A stretch of DNA of 64,000 bases from Chloroflexota bacterium (GCA_016234495.1 JACRBI010000024.1:1-64000); one strand, 5' to 3'; shown: positions 44,279 through 52,846, numbered from the stretch's first letter. Made by a program: numbers and translations. Notes: generated from the letters alone by a model not told the origin.

Positions 44279-45678
44279 ACATCACCCCGAGAAATTTTCT
44301 TTTTCGCCGGCGCAGCGAATCGAACGTGTATCGCATGTTCTTTTGGGTCACATTCATCCTTGGTGGAATCTGGTTGATCCGCTCAGTGCAGCAGGGTGAT
44401 GTCAAACCGTTGTTCGAGCCAACGCCCGTCCCGACACGCATGGCAGAATCCTATCTGCTTGAGGCTGACGCATTATTCACCGCTGGCAAATTGGATGACT
44501 CAACTGATGCCAATGGAAATATTGTACCTGGCGCCATTACCGCTTATCGCGAAGCCGCAAAGATAGATCCGAATAATGCACAGATATGGGCAAAACTCGC
44601 GCGCATCCAAACCTATTCCTCCGCCATGATCGTGAATCGGGACGAAGTTGTAGCGCGCCTCGCCGAGGCAATCGAGTCTGCTAAAAAAGCAGTTGACCTC
44701 GCTCCGGATGACAGCAATGTCCACGCCGTATATGCCTTTGCCATGGATTGGAGCGCAACCTACCTAGGCGCGGATGAAGCCCGCTCCATGCTTGCGCAAG
44801 CAGAGCAGGAAGCAGTCCGTGCCCTGCGACTGGACCCGGACAATGTGCTTGCGCGTTCCTTCTATTCAGAAATTCTTCTCGACCAGGGCAAGTGGAAGGA
44901 TGCGCAGCAAAATATAGAGCAGGCTTTGGAGCGCGACTCTTCTCAAATGGATACGCATCGTGTCCACGCGTCTGTGCTTGAGTCAGGGCAGGATTACGCG
45001 CTCGCAATTGAAGCCTACGACCGCGCAATTGCCATCACCCCGAACATGACCTTTTTATATCAGCGTGCGGGCGCAAATTACCGCCGCCTCGCTTCTGACA
45101 GCCCCAACAAGGATGTTCAAAATCAGCTTTTTGAAAGATCCCTCGAAAAATTCGATCAGGCGGCACGCATCAATGCGCAGTTGAACGTGAAAGACCCCGG
45201 GCCATATCTTTCGATCGCAAAAACATATTCGCAGATGGGTCAGTTCTTCGTTGCCATTCGCAATGTGCAAAAAACGATCGAGTTCCAGCCAGCCAACCCG
45301 GTCTTTTATGGTGAGTTGGGGGTGCTGTACCACAAGAACCGCAATTACGAGACCGGCATACTCGCGCTTGAATGTGCCGTGCGCGGATGTACTGCCGAAC
45401 AATCCTGCCCGGCTCGGGGAGACTGCGGCCGCAACGATGTGCCCACTGAGGTGAAGGGACTTCCGCTGCGGGCAGATACCATCTATTATTACGATATCTA
45501 TGCCTCGGAACTGGCTGCGCTGAACACCCCCAAGCAAAATCATTGCTCTGAAGCATTATCAATTGCGGAGATTATTGAAGCCTCGGAGTTTGTCAGCGAT
45601 CCCAATATCGCCGCCGATATGGTGGTGGTGCGCACGCTCTGCACTTTTGACGCTGAAACCCCAACCGTTACACCGTGA
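44275..45678 (+). CDS. Membrane-anchored TPR protein 2
   Basis: A 467-residue paralogue of the preceding gene. It has a basic start, a membrane segment FFWVTFILGGIWLIRSVQ, a Pro/Thr linker and about ten TPR units, with ALRLDPDNVLARSFYSEILLDQ as a clear example. A Cys pair near 370 (CAVRGCTAEQSC) is not in the other copy. Translation starts within the last codons of gene 1. The two proteins are likely a pair at the membrane. The bases between it and groES hold no gene. Confidence 0.85.
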   Translation: MNITPRNFLFRRRSESNVYRMFFWVTFILGGIWLIRSVQQGDVKPLFEPTPVPTRMAESYLLEADALFTAGKLDDSTDANGNIVPGAITAYREAAKIDPNNAQIWAKLARIQTYSSAMIVNRDEVVARLAEAIESAKKAVDLAPDDSNVHAVYAFAMDWSATYLGADEARSMLAQAEQEAVRALRLDPDNVLARSFYSEILLDQGKWKDAQQNIEQALERDSSQMDTHRVHASVLESGQDYALAIEAYDRAIAITPNMTFLYQRAGANYRRLASDSPNKDVQNQLFERSLEKFDQAARINAQLNVKDPGPYLSIAKTYSQMGQFFVAIRNVQKTIEFQPANPVFYGELGVLYHKNRNYETGILALECAVRGCTAEQSCPARGDCGRNDVPTEVKGLPLRADTIYYYDIYASELAALNTPKQNHCSEALSIAEIIEASEFVSDPNIAADMVVVRTLCTFDAETPTVTP

Positions 45679-45783
45679 CCTAAAACCGGGGCGGGGGAAC
45701 CGTCAGCATCGCTGCACCAGCCTCCAGTCAGGTGCTGATGCGCGGGTCTGCATCAGAGTTTTGTAAGAATTTATACAATCCCC

Positions 45784-45812
45784 TTGACGATGCCTCTTTT
45801 AATAGGTAATAT
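45784..45812 (+). promoter_or_regulatory. groESL promoter
   Basis: TTGACG, a 17-base spacer and TAATAT, just upstream of CIRCE. Transcription would start within the first arm of the CIRCE element. Confidence 0.85.
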
Positions 45813-45817
45813 TGATT

Positions 45818-45844
45818 TTAGCACTCGCAACGTTTGAGTGCTAA
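45818..45844 (+). promoter_or_regulatory. CIRCE operator (HrcA site)
   Basis: The perfect CIRCE inverted repeat TTAGCACTC, nine-base spacer, GAGTGCTAA. It is the binding site of the heat-shock repressor HrcA, which is not in this window. Confidence 0.97.
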
Positions 45845-45891
45845 AATTTGTGCTTATTCAATAAATCCAAATCCCTTATAGGAGACTAGAA

Positions 45892-46188
45892 ATGGCAAAG
45901 ACAACATTCAAACCTTTGGGCGCGCGCGTGCTCATCGAGCCGGTGGAACAGGAAGAAGTAACGGCTGGCGGTATCGTTCTGCCCGAAACTGCAAAGGAAA
46001 AACCCCAGCAGGGCAAAGTATTGGCTGCCGGCCCCGGCGACCGCAATGAAGACGGGGATCGCATCGCCATGGACGTGAAAGTCGGCGACATCGTGCTCTT
46101 CGCGAAGTACTCCGGCACCGAAGTCAAGATGGACGGCAAGAAATTGCTCATCATGCGCGAGAGTGATCTTCTCGGTATCGTCGGCTAA
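45892..46188 (+). CDS. groES: Co-chaperonin GroES
   Basis: A 98-residue GroES. It has [17 protein letters not shown] at the start, the mobile loop [19 protein letters not shown], and the beta-barrel core with [14 protein letters not shown]. It caps the GroEL folding chamber. AGGAGACTAG precedes the ATG, 47 bp after CIRCE, so it is heat inducible. It is 105 bp upstream of groEL on the same strand. Confidence 0.97.
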   Translation: MAKTTFKPLGARVLIEPVEQEEVTAGGIVLPETAKEKPQQGKVLAAGPGDRNEDGDRIAMDVKVGDIVLFAKYSGTEVKMDGKKLLIMRESDLLGIVG

Positions 46189-46198
46189 AAAAACAGCA

Positions 46199-46262
46199 TC
46201 CACTAATCTTCACCAATCTTCACGAATAAAAATCGATTAGCGCAGGTTTGCGTGGATTAGCG
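46199..46262. repeat. Palindromic repeat, 'ATCCACTAATC' type
   Basis: atccactaatcttcacc with the partial complement gcgtggattagcgg, between groES and groEL. It belongs loosely to the 17229/22197 family. Confidence 0.6.
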
Positions 46263-46293
46263 GAAAAGATAACATACACAAAGGAAGTGAACT

Positions 46294-47955
46294 ATGGCAG
46301 CCAAACAAATTGTATTTTCAGAAGAAGCCCGCCGCAAGCTTAAGAACGGCATGACCGTTGTTGCGAACGCTGTTTCCGCAACCCTCGGACCGAAAGGCCG
46401 CAATGTGGCAATCGACCGCAAGTTCGGTTCCCCCAGCATCACCCACGACGGCGTTTCCGTCGCGAAGGAAATTGAACTCGAAGACCCGTTTGAGAACATG
46501 GGCGCCCAGCTCCTCAAGGAAGCCGCTCAGAAAACCAATGACATCGCCGGTGATGGTACAACCACCTCCACCGTTTTGGCTTATGCCATCGTGACCGAAG
46601 GCCTCAAGGCTCTCGAAGCCGGCTACAACCCGATGCTGCTCAAGAAAGGCATTGAGCTTGCCACCGAAACGATCGTGACCGAACTCAAGAAGAATTCCAC
46701 CAAGATCGACACCCGCGAAGAAATTGCCTCCGTGGCAACCAACTCAGCCGCAGACAGCGAAGTCGGCGAACTGATCGCAGACGTGATGGACAAGGTCGGC
46801 AAAGACGGCGTCATCACCGTTGAAGAATCCAAGACCATGCAGTTCGAAACCGAATTCGTGGAAGGCATGCAGTTCGATCGCGGTTACATCTCGCCCTACT
46901 TCATCACCAACGGCGACCAGATGGAAGCCCAGATCAGCGATGCTTATGTTCTGGTCTATGACAAGAAAATCTCCGCCGCTCAGGACATCGTTCCTTTGCT
47001 CGAGAAACTCGTCCAGCTTGGCAAGCGCGAACTCGTGATCATCGCTGAAGATATCGACGGCGAAGCGATCGCAACCCTGATCCTGAACAAGATCCGCGGC
47101 ATGTTGAACGTGCTCGCCATCAAAGCCCCTGGCTTTGGTGACCGCCGCAAGGCCATGCTTCAGGATATCGCCGCCCTCACCGGCGGACAGGTCATCTCGG
47201 AAGAGACCGGCCGCAAGCTCGAAACCACAACCGTTCAAGACCTCGGCCGCGCTGAGAAGGTTATCTCGGATAAAGAGAACACAACCATCATCGGCGGCAA
47301 GGGCAAGAAGAACGACATCGAAGCCCGCATCAAGGAAATCCGCATCGAGATCGACAAATCCACCAGCGATTACGACAAGGAAAAACTTCAGGAACGTCTC
47401 GCCAAGCTCAGCGGTGGTGTTGCCATCATCCGCGTCGGCGCCGCGACCGAAACTGAAATGAAAGAGAAGAAGCACCGCGTGGAAGATGCCCTCTCTGCCG
47501 CCCGCGCCGCAGTTGAAGAAGGTATCGTGCCCGGTGGCGAAATCTCGCTCATCAACGCCGCAGCCAAACTTGACAAACTCGCCAAGGCGCACGCCGAAGA
47601 CGAGAACGAAGAAATCAAGGTCGGCATCAACATCGTCAAGAAGGCGCTCGAAGCCCCGATCCGCAAGCTGGCATCAAACGCCGGACAGGACGGCTCCGTC
47701 ATCATTGACACCGTCCGCCGCACAGCCACCGAGAAGAAGAACGTCAACATCGGCTTCAACGTGCTCACCGGCGAATACACCGACATGATCAAAGCCGGCG
47801 TCATTGACCCGGTCAAGGTCGTGCGCGGCGCGCTCGAGAACGCCGCTTCCATCGCCGCGATGATCCTCACCACCGATGTGTTGATCACCGATGTGCCCGC
47901 GAAAGAAAGCGCTCCTGCCATGCCTCCGGGCGGCATGGGCGGAATGGATTACTAA
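46294..47955 (+). CDS. groEL: Chaperonin GroEL
   Basis: A 553-residue GroEL. It has the ATP loop [12 protein letters not shown], the DNSAAD-like segment [16 protein letters not shown], the apical [14 protein letters not shown], and the C-terminal Gly/Met tail [10 protein letters not shown]. It folds newly made proteins with GroES. AAGGAAGTGAAC precedes the ATG. Both genes share the CIRCE-controlled promoter. A terminator follows at 47972. Confidence 0.98.
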   Translation: MAAKQIVFSEEARRKLKNGMTVVANAVSATLGPKGRNVAIDRKFGSPSITHDGVSVAKEIELEDPFENMGAQLLKEAAQKTNDIAGDGTTTSTVLAYAIVTEGLKALEAGYNPMLLKKGIELATETIVTELKKNSTKIDTREEIASVATNSAADSEVGELIADVMDKVGKDGVITVEESKTMQFETEFVEGMQFDRGYISPYFITNGDQMEAQISDAYVLVYDKKISAAQDIVPLLEKLVQLGKRELVIIAEDIDGEAIATLILNKIRGMLNVLAIKAPGFGDRRKAMLQDIAALTGGQVISEETGRKLETTTVQDLGRAEKVISDKENTTIIGGKGKKNDIEARIKEIRIEIDKSTSDYDKEKLQERLAKLSGGVAIIRVGAATETEMKEKKHRVEDALSAARAAVEEGIVPGGEISLINAAAKLDKLAKAHAEDENEEIKVGINIVKKALEAPIRKLASNAGQDGSVIIDTVRRTATEKKNVNIGFNVLTGEYTDMIKAGVIDPVKVVRGALENAASIAAMILTTDVLITDVPAKESAPAMPPGGMGGMDY

Positions 47956-47971
47956 AAACCCCTCCCCCCTG

Positions 47972-48002
47972 CCCCTCTCCCAAATCGGGAGAGGGGTTTT
48001 TT
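47972..48002 (+). terminator. groESL terminator
   Basis: cccctctccc and gggagagggg, 10-bp perfect stem, 5-base loop, then TTTTTT. Confidence 0.95.
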
Positions 48003-48005
48003 AAT

Positions 48006-48014
48006 TGGTATAAT
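48006..48014 (+). promoter_or_regulatory. Extended -10 promoter of the parvulin gene
   Basis: TGG then TATAAT, ending seven bases before the ATG at 48022. It overlaps the end of the groESL terminator. Leaderless mRNA predicted. Confidence 0.6.
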
Positions 48015-48021
48015 TTTGATA

Positions 48022-49020
48022 ATGTTTTCACAACTCCGATTAAACCAAAAAGATTTGCACTTGCATCGCACGCCAGTGCAGGTGACCACAGAGCGCACAG
48101 AGTCCACAGAGAATGTCTTTAAAAAAATCTCAGTGAACTCTGTGGTCTCCGTGGTTAGATTCTTGACTCTATTCCTCGTTTTTGGATTAAGTGCCTGCGC
48201 TTCTTCTCCGACCCCGGGCACGGTCACTCCCCAACTGCCGACTTCAACGCCGACACCTCCCACAGCCACTCCGCCGCCATCGGCAGCGATTGTCAATGGA
48301 GAGTACGTTACCATCGCTGAATTTCAAGCGGAGCTTGCGCGCTATCAATCGGCGCAGACCGCGCTTGGAATCACTGTCTCAGACGAGGAGGCGAGCAAGA
48401 TTGTTCTGGAAGACCTGATCGCGCAGTTTTTGCTGGCACAAGCTGCCAGAGAAGCGAATTTCAATTTGACAGAAGCAGACCTAAAGTCGAGGCTTGATGC
48501 GCTGGCTGAATCCGTTGGCGGGACAGAGGCTTTATCCGCATGGCAATCGGCTCACGGGTACGACGATGCCTCATTCCGAATCGCATTGAAGCGTTCTGCC
48601 GAAGCGGCATGGATGCGTGACAAAATCATTGCGGGTGTGCCGGCGACGGCGGAGCAAATCCACGTACGCCAGATTCTGACCTATAATGAGGAAAAAGCGC
48701 GCGCCGCGCTGGAGCAATTAAATGGCGGCGCAGATTTTGATGAACTGGCCGCGCTGTACGACCCGATCACACGCGGAGAACTGGGCTGGGTTCCGCGCGG
48801 TTACCTGCTCGATGCAAAAGCAGACGAAGCGGTCTTTGCCTTGCAAGCCGGCATGTACAGTGAAGTGATCGCAACCGATGCGGGTTTCCATATTTTCAAA
48901 GCCCTTGAACGCGCAGACCATCTTTTAACGCCGGATGCCTTGTTAACGGTGCAGGAACTTGCCTTGCAAAAATGGGTCGCGGATCAACGCGCGAAGAGCG
49001 ATATCGTTTTAGCCCCATAG
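48022..49020 (+). CDS. Lipoprotein parvulin-type peptidyl-prolyl isomerase
   Basis: A 332-residue PrsA/SurA-like protein for extracytoplasmic folding. Residues 1-21 are followed by a palindrome-coded stretch (22-45), then a lipoprotein signal FLTLFLVFGLSAC (Cys59). The C-terminal half has the rotamase domain: HVRQILTYNEEKARAALEQL, RGELGWVPRGYLLD and GFHIFKALE. The long N-terminus ahead of the signal is unusual. A GTG inside the palindrome (48133) would give a compact signal peptide (MNSVVSVVRFLTLFL...) and may be the true start. It follows the groESL terminator. Confidence 0.85.
   Translation: MFSQLRLNQKDLHLHRTPVQVTTERTESTENVFKKISVNSVVSVVRFLTLFLVFGLSACASSPTPGTVTPQLPTSTPTPPTATPPPSAAIVNGEYVTIAEFQAELARYQSAQTALGITVSDEEASKIVLEDLIAQFLLAQAAREANFNLTEADLKSRLDALAESVGGTEALSAWQSAHGYDDASFRIALKRSAEAAWMRDKIIAGVPATAEQIHVRQILTYNEEKARAALEQLNGGADFDELAALYDPITRGELGWVPRGYLLDAKADEAVFALQAGMYSEVIATDAGFHIFKALERADHLLTPDALLTVQELALQKWVADQRAKSDIVLAP
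48085..48155. repeat. 71-bp palindrome inside the parvulin gene, 'CACCACAGAG' family
   Basis: Arms accacagagcgcacagagtcc and gaactctgtggtctccgtggt, read in frame as TTERTESTE and SVNSVVSVV. Same family as in trmD, where the peptide is TTENTESTE and SVDSVPSVV. Confidence 0.88.
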
Positions 49021-49071
49021 AAATTAATAGACCGCTTTCGCGGTGACAGAAGTTTTATCTGGAGTTGAATA

Positions 49072-49809
49072 ATGAGCAAATATGATTACAGCTACGAAGA
49101 AGCCGCCCCGCAAAGAAGAAAGACAAGGCTTGAGTTGTGGGATATGTTGAGCATCGCCGTGCTTTTGCTCACGTTCTTTATCGGCGTTTATTTTGTTTTG
49201 GTATTCCTCTTTCCCAATTCCCCATTAAATCCCCTGCCGCCGAATCCGTTCGACCCGCTTGCCCAGCCCACCCCAACCATCACGCCGATTCAGCTTGAGC
49301 CGACATGGACAACCACTCCGCTCTCTCTGATGACGGAGACGCCGACCCTTTTGCCGACCTTCACCCTGGAGCCTTCGGCGACACCCTTCTCGCTGGTGCC
49401 CGCTACAAAAACTCCGACCATCACAGCCACCCCGAAAGCGCCCTTCGGCGCGACCGTCACCTACAGGGAGAGCACCATCATCCACCCTGAAGCGGCCTGT
49501 AACTGGCAGGGAATCTATGGAACGGTGCTGGATGTAAACAATGCCGACATGCTGTTTTTAACGATCCGCCTGACTGGCTTTTATAATGAAAAGACCATCA
49601 ACCAGCAGACGGTGAGCGGTATGTTCCCTGCGAATGGGAAATCAGGTTTCGAGTTCTTTCTTGGCTCAGCGCCGATCTCCTCCAAAGGCCAGTTATTCAT
49701 TCAGCTCTTTGATCAGGCTGGCTTGCCCTTATCCGATAATGTTTCCATTGACACGTTCAATGATTGCTCAAAGAATCTGGCATTGGTCCGCTTGAAGAAG
49801 AAACCGTGA
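49072..49809 (+). CDS. Hypothetical membrane-anchored protein with Pro/Thr stalk
   Basis: A 245-residue protein I do not recognise. A charged cytoplasmic start, one membrane segment (LSIAVLLLTFFIGVYFVLVFLF), then a long Pro/Thr stalk (about residues 55-125). The extracytoplasmic domain begins ATVTYRESTIIHPEAAC and has two Cys that could form a disulfide. Such stalked domains are usual among the surface proteins of these bacteria. It follows the parvulin gene by 51 bp. GGAGTTGAATA precedes the ATG and a terminator ends it. Confidence 0.75.
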   Translation: MSKYDYSYEEAAPQRRKTRLELWDMLSIAVLLLTFFIGVYFVLVFLFPNSPLNPLPPNPFDPLAQPTPTITPIQLEPTWTTTPLSLMTETPTLLPTFTLEPSATPFSLVPATKTPTITATPKAPFGATVTYRESTIIHPEAACNWQGIYGTVLDVNNADMLFLTIRLTGFYNEKTINQQTVSGMFPANGKSGFEFFLGSAPISSKGQLFIQLFDQAGLPLSDNVSIDTFNDCSKNLALVRLKKKP

Positions 49810-49823
49810 TGTAAGGAAGAATC

Positions 49824-49860
49824 AAAAAGTCCGTTGCCGATAAAGCAGCGGACTTTTTTG
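49824..49860 (+). terminator. Terminator
   Basis: aaaaagtccgttgc and gcagcggactttttt, 7-base loop, U-run. Confidence 0.85.
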
Positions 49861-49867
49861 TTTATAG

Positions 49868-49960
49868 TCATTACCGTACATTTTAGAATTGGGACGCAGA
49901 TGAACGCACGCCTGCCTTGGCGGGTGGTGCTAGGGGAAAACGCAGATTTTTTCTTTTTGG
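49868..49960. repeat. One end of MITE-like element
   Basis: taccgtacattttagaattgggacgcagat matches the terminal inverted repeat of 28979-29139 and 51683-51768. An inner gaacgcacgcctgccttggcgggtgg dyad follows. The 208 bp between the stalked protein and the YcxB-like gene hold this and nothing coding. Confidence 0.6.
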
Positions 49961-50017
49961 CACTACCGTTATTATTGGGAAAGTACAAAACCTTAGCCGC
50001 GAATTTCGCCAATCTGC

Positions 50018-50668
50018 TTAGGCACCATAGTTGTCTAAATACGCCGCGTAAAAAAATGAAAATACTGAAATTGCGCAAAGAAAAAGGCAAAATCCAACAG
50101 CCAATAAAATAGGTACAAGGATAGCGGGGTTTTTGATGTCAAATTTGTTCTTATGAGTCTTAGGTATTTTAGTCTTCAGTAAGTCTCTAAAGACTTGTTC
50201 GTCAACGGTGGCAGAAAACGCACGTTTTGGAATAATCTGAAACATATTTTTATTAAGAGTGTAGACAAGAAGGAACATTTCTTCAGACTCAATCACTTTT
50301 TGAAAACTTCCCCAATCCAACTTGGTTTCTGCGAATTGATTTCTAAACATTATTTGCTCATCGCTGACTTCATATTGAATTGGGCTGCTCAAACGCTCAT
50401 CTTTCCCCACCTTATTTGCTATCGTCAGGGGATTAATAAAAAACGCAAAGACAACATAGAAGACAATAAAAATAAAAAGAATTAACGGAAAAATGATGCC
50501 ATACTCAAAGCCTAGGTCGCCACGTAGTATAAATGCTGAACCAGCACAAATAATAGTTGCGAGCACAAAAAACACTAACACTGCCCATATTCGCCAATTA
50601 CTCAAATAAAAAATCCGAAAGGACTTAATGTAATCATCTTTTGTGGGAACAAATCTAAAAGACAACAT
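50018..50668 (-). CDS. YcxB-like membrane protein
   Basis: A 216-residue protein with two membrane segments early (VLVFFVLATIICAGSAF and FIFIVFYVVFAFFI) and a third near the end (IPILLAVGFCLFLCAISVFSF). The middle part (VSDEQIMFRNQFAETKLDWGSFQKV) looks like the YcxB C-terminal domain. The function is unknown. The gene is clearly more AT-rich than its neighbours. AAGGAGTAAG precedes the ATG. It is convergent with the stalked-protein gene and downstream of the aminotransferase gene. Confidence 0.7.
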   Translation of the reverse strand: MLSFRFVPTKDDYIKSFRIFYLSNWRIWAVLVFFVLATIICAGSAFILRGDLGFEYGIIFPLILFIFIVFYVVFAFFINPLTIANKVGKDERLSSPIQYEVSDEQIMFRNQFAETKLDWGSFQKVIESEEMFLLVYTLNKNMFQIIPKRAFSATVDEQVFRDLLKTKIPKTHKNKFDIKNPAILVPILLAVGFCLFLCAISVFSFFYAAYLDNYGA

Positions 50669-50738
50669 AAACGACTTACTCCTTATTAGTTTATTATTTT
50701 ACTTTGATGCGAAGCGCCCAACTATTTTTTTTCGCCCG

Positions 50739-51656
50739 TCAAACTTCAACATTCCAATGCAGGTACTTCGGGTTTTTCGCGCGGACAACATCGTCAAATA
50801 TCGCGCGCAATTTGGCGGTGACCGGCCCCATCACGCCGGCGCCAATCGGACGGAAGTCAACCATTGTTGCAGCCACGATCTGCGCGGCGGTTCCCGTCAT
50901 AAACAATTCCTCCGCGATGAACACTTCCGTGCGGTCAATGGATCGCTCCACGACTTGAAGCCCAAGTTCATTGCGCGCCAGGTCAATCACACTGCGGCGC
51001 GTAATGCCTTCGAGGATGTTATCCGTTGAAGGCGGCGTGACCAGCGCCCCGTCGCGCATCATAAAAATATTCATTGCCGAGCCTTCAGAGACATGCCCGT
51101 TGCTGTCCAGCACAATCGCTTCGTCGAAGCCTGCACGGTTCGCATCGGTCTTGATCAGGGCCGAGTTGGCATAAGAGCCGGATACTTTTCCGCGGGCAGG
51201 GATGACATTATCATCGATCCGCCGCCAGGATGAAAAAGTCAGGTGGGCATTCGCGTCATTCTTGACATATTTATCGAACGCAGTCACGAACATCGAAAAC
51301 TCATCTTTCAGATCATGCAATCGCACGCCGATGCCCATGTCTGCCTTGTAGATGGTTGGGCGCAGGTAAATATCCTGCTGCCAGTTGTCGGTTCGCAAAA
51401 GGTCGAGCGTGAGTTCGATCAACCCCTCTTCATCGTATGGAATTCCCATCGCCATCATGCGCGCCGAATTCAAGAGGCGGTGATAATGATCGTACGGACG
51501 AAAAACGAAGAGCCGTTTTTTCTCTTCGTTCCAGTATGCCCGCATACCGCTGAAAACAGTCGTCCCATATAAAAAACCATGTGTAGCGATATTTATTTTT
51601 GCGTCGCTTAAAGGGACAATCTTGCCCTCAAAGAAGGCGTGCTTAGAAAGATCCAC
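50739..51656 (-). CDS. ilvE: Branched-chain amino acid aminotransferase
   Basis: A 305-residue fold-type IV PLP enzyme, interconverting Leu/Ile/Val and their 2-oxo acids. The conserved run KINIATHGFLYGTTVFSGMRAYW is near the N-terminus, with the Lys that binds PLP later (the SALIKTDANRAGFDEAIVLD region) and EGSAMNIFM. The start is GTG at 51656 because GGAGG sits five bases before it; upstream frames read into a repeat. No valine or leucine operon is next to it. Confidence 0.92.
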   Translation of the reverse strand: MDLSKHAFFEGKIVPLSDAKINIATHGFLYGTTVFSGMRAYWNEEKKRLFVFRPYDHYHRLLNSARMMAMGIPYDEEGLIELTLDLLRTDNWQQDIYLRPTIYKADMGIGVRLHDLKDEFSMFVTAFDKYVKNDANAHLTFSSWRRIDDNVIPARGKVSGSYANSALIKTDANRAGFDEAIVLDSNGHVSEGSAMNIFMMRDGALVTPPSTDNILEGITRRSVIDLARNELGLQVVERSIDRTEVFIAEELFMTGTAAQIVAATMVDFRPIGAGVMGPVTAKLRAIFDDVVRAKNPKYLHWNVEV

Positions 51657-51682
51657 TTGCACCTCCGATCTAATTTTCGATT

Positions 51683-51768
51683 CACTACCGTACAAAAACC
51701 AAGTAGGACGCAGATAGTGGCGGGCGGTGCCAGGGTCAGCGTCCAATTTTAAAATGTACGGCAGAGAA
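51683..51768. repeat. 86-bp MITE-like element
   Basis: The ends read ctaccgtacaaaaacc / ggacgcagat and gcgtccaattttaaaatgt / acggcag, inverted with respect to each other over about 20 bases. Short version of 28979-29139. Confidence 0.75.
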
Positions 51769-51861
51769 ATTTTCGATGGAATTGCTCCTGCCCGAAAATT
51801 ATACCCGATTGAAACCGCTTCATTTTTTGACCTGAAACTGGCCGCGCTCCCAATCCTCCCC

Positions 51862-51890
51862 TTGACTTCCAGCTGACTCCCGCTTAAAAT
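51862..51890 (+). promoter_or_regulatory. Promoter of the ArsR/DUF2087 operon
   Basis: TTGACT, a 17-base spacer and TAAAAT, upstream of the first gene. Confidence 0.85.
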
Positions 51891-51918
51891 CTAATTCGAT
51901 ACTCATCAAATTAGATTT
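51887..51918 (+). promoter_or_regulatory. Operator of the ArsR/DUF2087 operon
   Basis: A perfect 10-bp inverted repeat AAATCTAATT and AATTAGATTT with a 12-base spacer. It overlaps the -10 box and the start site, the place expected for an autorepressor. One or both ArsR-type proteins of the operon are the likely binders. Confidence 0.75.
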
Positions 51919-51931
51919 ACGGAAGCGAATC

Positions 51932-52480
51932 GTGAACACAAACCCTGAAATGCTCGATTTTGTAAAAGCCATGTCCAACCCCGACCGTCTGCGGATCATC
52001 GGGCTGCTGTCGCAGGAATCTGCCACCCGCACAGAGATCGCTGCGCGCCTGAATCTCTCTGCGAAAGATTCACTGACGCACCTCGGTTTTCTCGAATATG
52101 TTGGAGCCGTCACCCAAACGGACGGAGTTTTCACCTTGAATAACGACAAACTGGCCGTGCTTGCGCGCGAAAAATTAACAGAGGAGCGCCCATCCTTTAT
52201 CCCGCCTGATGGATTGGATGATAAATCCAAAAAGGTGTTGAAAGCCCACCTGAAATCCGATGGCAGCATCAGGCAAATCCCTGCCCCGCCGAAGTTGCAG
52301 ATCATCCTGAATTACCTGATCCAGTTCTTTGAATTCAACACGAATTACACCGAGAAGGAAGTCAATGCCATTCTGCGGCGGTTCAACGAGGATACAGCCG
52401 GTCTGCGCCGCGACCTGGTGGAAGCCGGTCTATTGGCGCGCATCAGCGACGGGTCGCGCTATTGGAGGGTCAAGCCATGA
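51932..52480 (+). CDS. ArsR-like wHTH regulator with DUF2087 domain (1)
   Basis: A 182-residue protein with two domains. Residues about 5-75 are a winged helix of the ArsR/TrmB kind (DFVKAMSNPDRLRIIGLLSQ). Residues about 105-180 are DUF2087 (YTEKEVNAILRRFNED and TAGLRRDLVEAGLLAR). It lacks an obvious metal-binding Cys motif. The start is GTG with GGAAGCG ahead. Its stop overlaps the start of the next gene as ATGA. Likely an autorepressor. Confidence 0.82.
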   Translation: MNTNPEMLDFVKAMSNPDRLRIIGLLSQESATRTEIAARLNLSAKDSLTHLGFLEYVGAVTQTDGVFTLNNDKLAVLAREKLTEERPSFIPPDGLDDKSKKVLKAHLKSDGSIRQIPAPPKLQIILNYLIQFFEFNTNYTEKEVNAILRRFNEDTAGLRRDLVEAGLLARISDGSRYWRVKP

Positions 52481-52845
52481 AGACCCGCAAGGAGATCCAT
52501 CAGGAATACAAGGAGCGCGTCATACCGTCCGGCGTGTTTCAAGTAAAGAATACAGCCAGCGGAAAGGTGCTGCTTGGAAGCAGTTTAAATCTTGAAGGCT
52601 CGTTGAATCGCCACCGCTTCATGCTCAAGATCGGAAGTCATACCAACAAGATGCTGCAAAAAGATTGGGATGAATTAGGTTCTGAACATTTTGAGTTCGA
52701 GATCCTCGAAGAAGTAAAGCTCAGGGAGGCTCCCGGTTTCAACCTGAGCGACGAGCTGACCCTGCTTGAGATGATCTGGCTCGAAAAGCTCCAGCCGGTC
52801 GGCGATGGCGGCTACAATTTGAACGCGCGGATCCGGGAGGCATGA
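52477..52845 (+). CDS. GIY-YIG-type nuclease-fold protein with altered motif
   Basis: A 122-residue single-domain protein of the GIY-YIG fold. The usual GIY...YIG reads GVFQVKNTASGKVLLGSSLN: neither Tyr of the signature is kept in its usual form. The RHR and the conserved Glu near the C-terminus (LEMIWLEKLQP) and final YN are kept. It may therefore be weak or inactive as a nuclease. GGAGGGTC precedes the ATG. It is flanked by the two ArsR/DUF2087 genes with an ATGA overlap and one base respectively. Confidence 0.8.
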   Translation: MKTRKEIHQEYKERVIPSGVFQVKNTASGKVLLGSSLNLEGSLNRHRFMLKIGSHTNKMLQKDWDELGSEHFEFEILEEVKLREAPGFNLSDELTLLEMIWLEKLQPVGDGGYNLNARIREA

Positions 52846-52846
52846 G

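Noticed and set aside
45679-45783. Possible structured RNA between TPR-2 and the groES promoter
   Set aside because: Some pairing (gtcagcatc / ggtgctgatgc) is visible, but no known class fits and no promoter or U-run supports it.
46744-47592. Long open frame antisense to groEL
   Set aside because: A mirror of a highly conserved gene with biased codons; the predicted protein has only low-complexity Asp/Gly-rich sequence.
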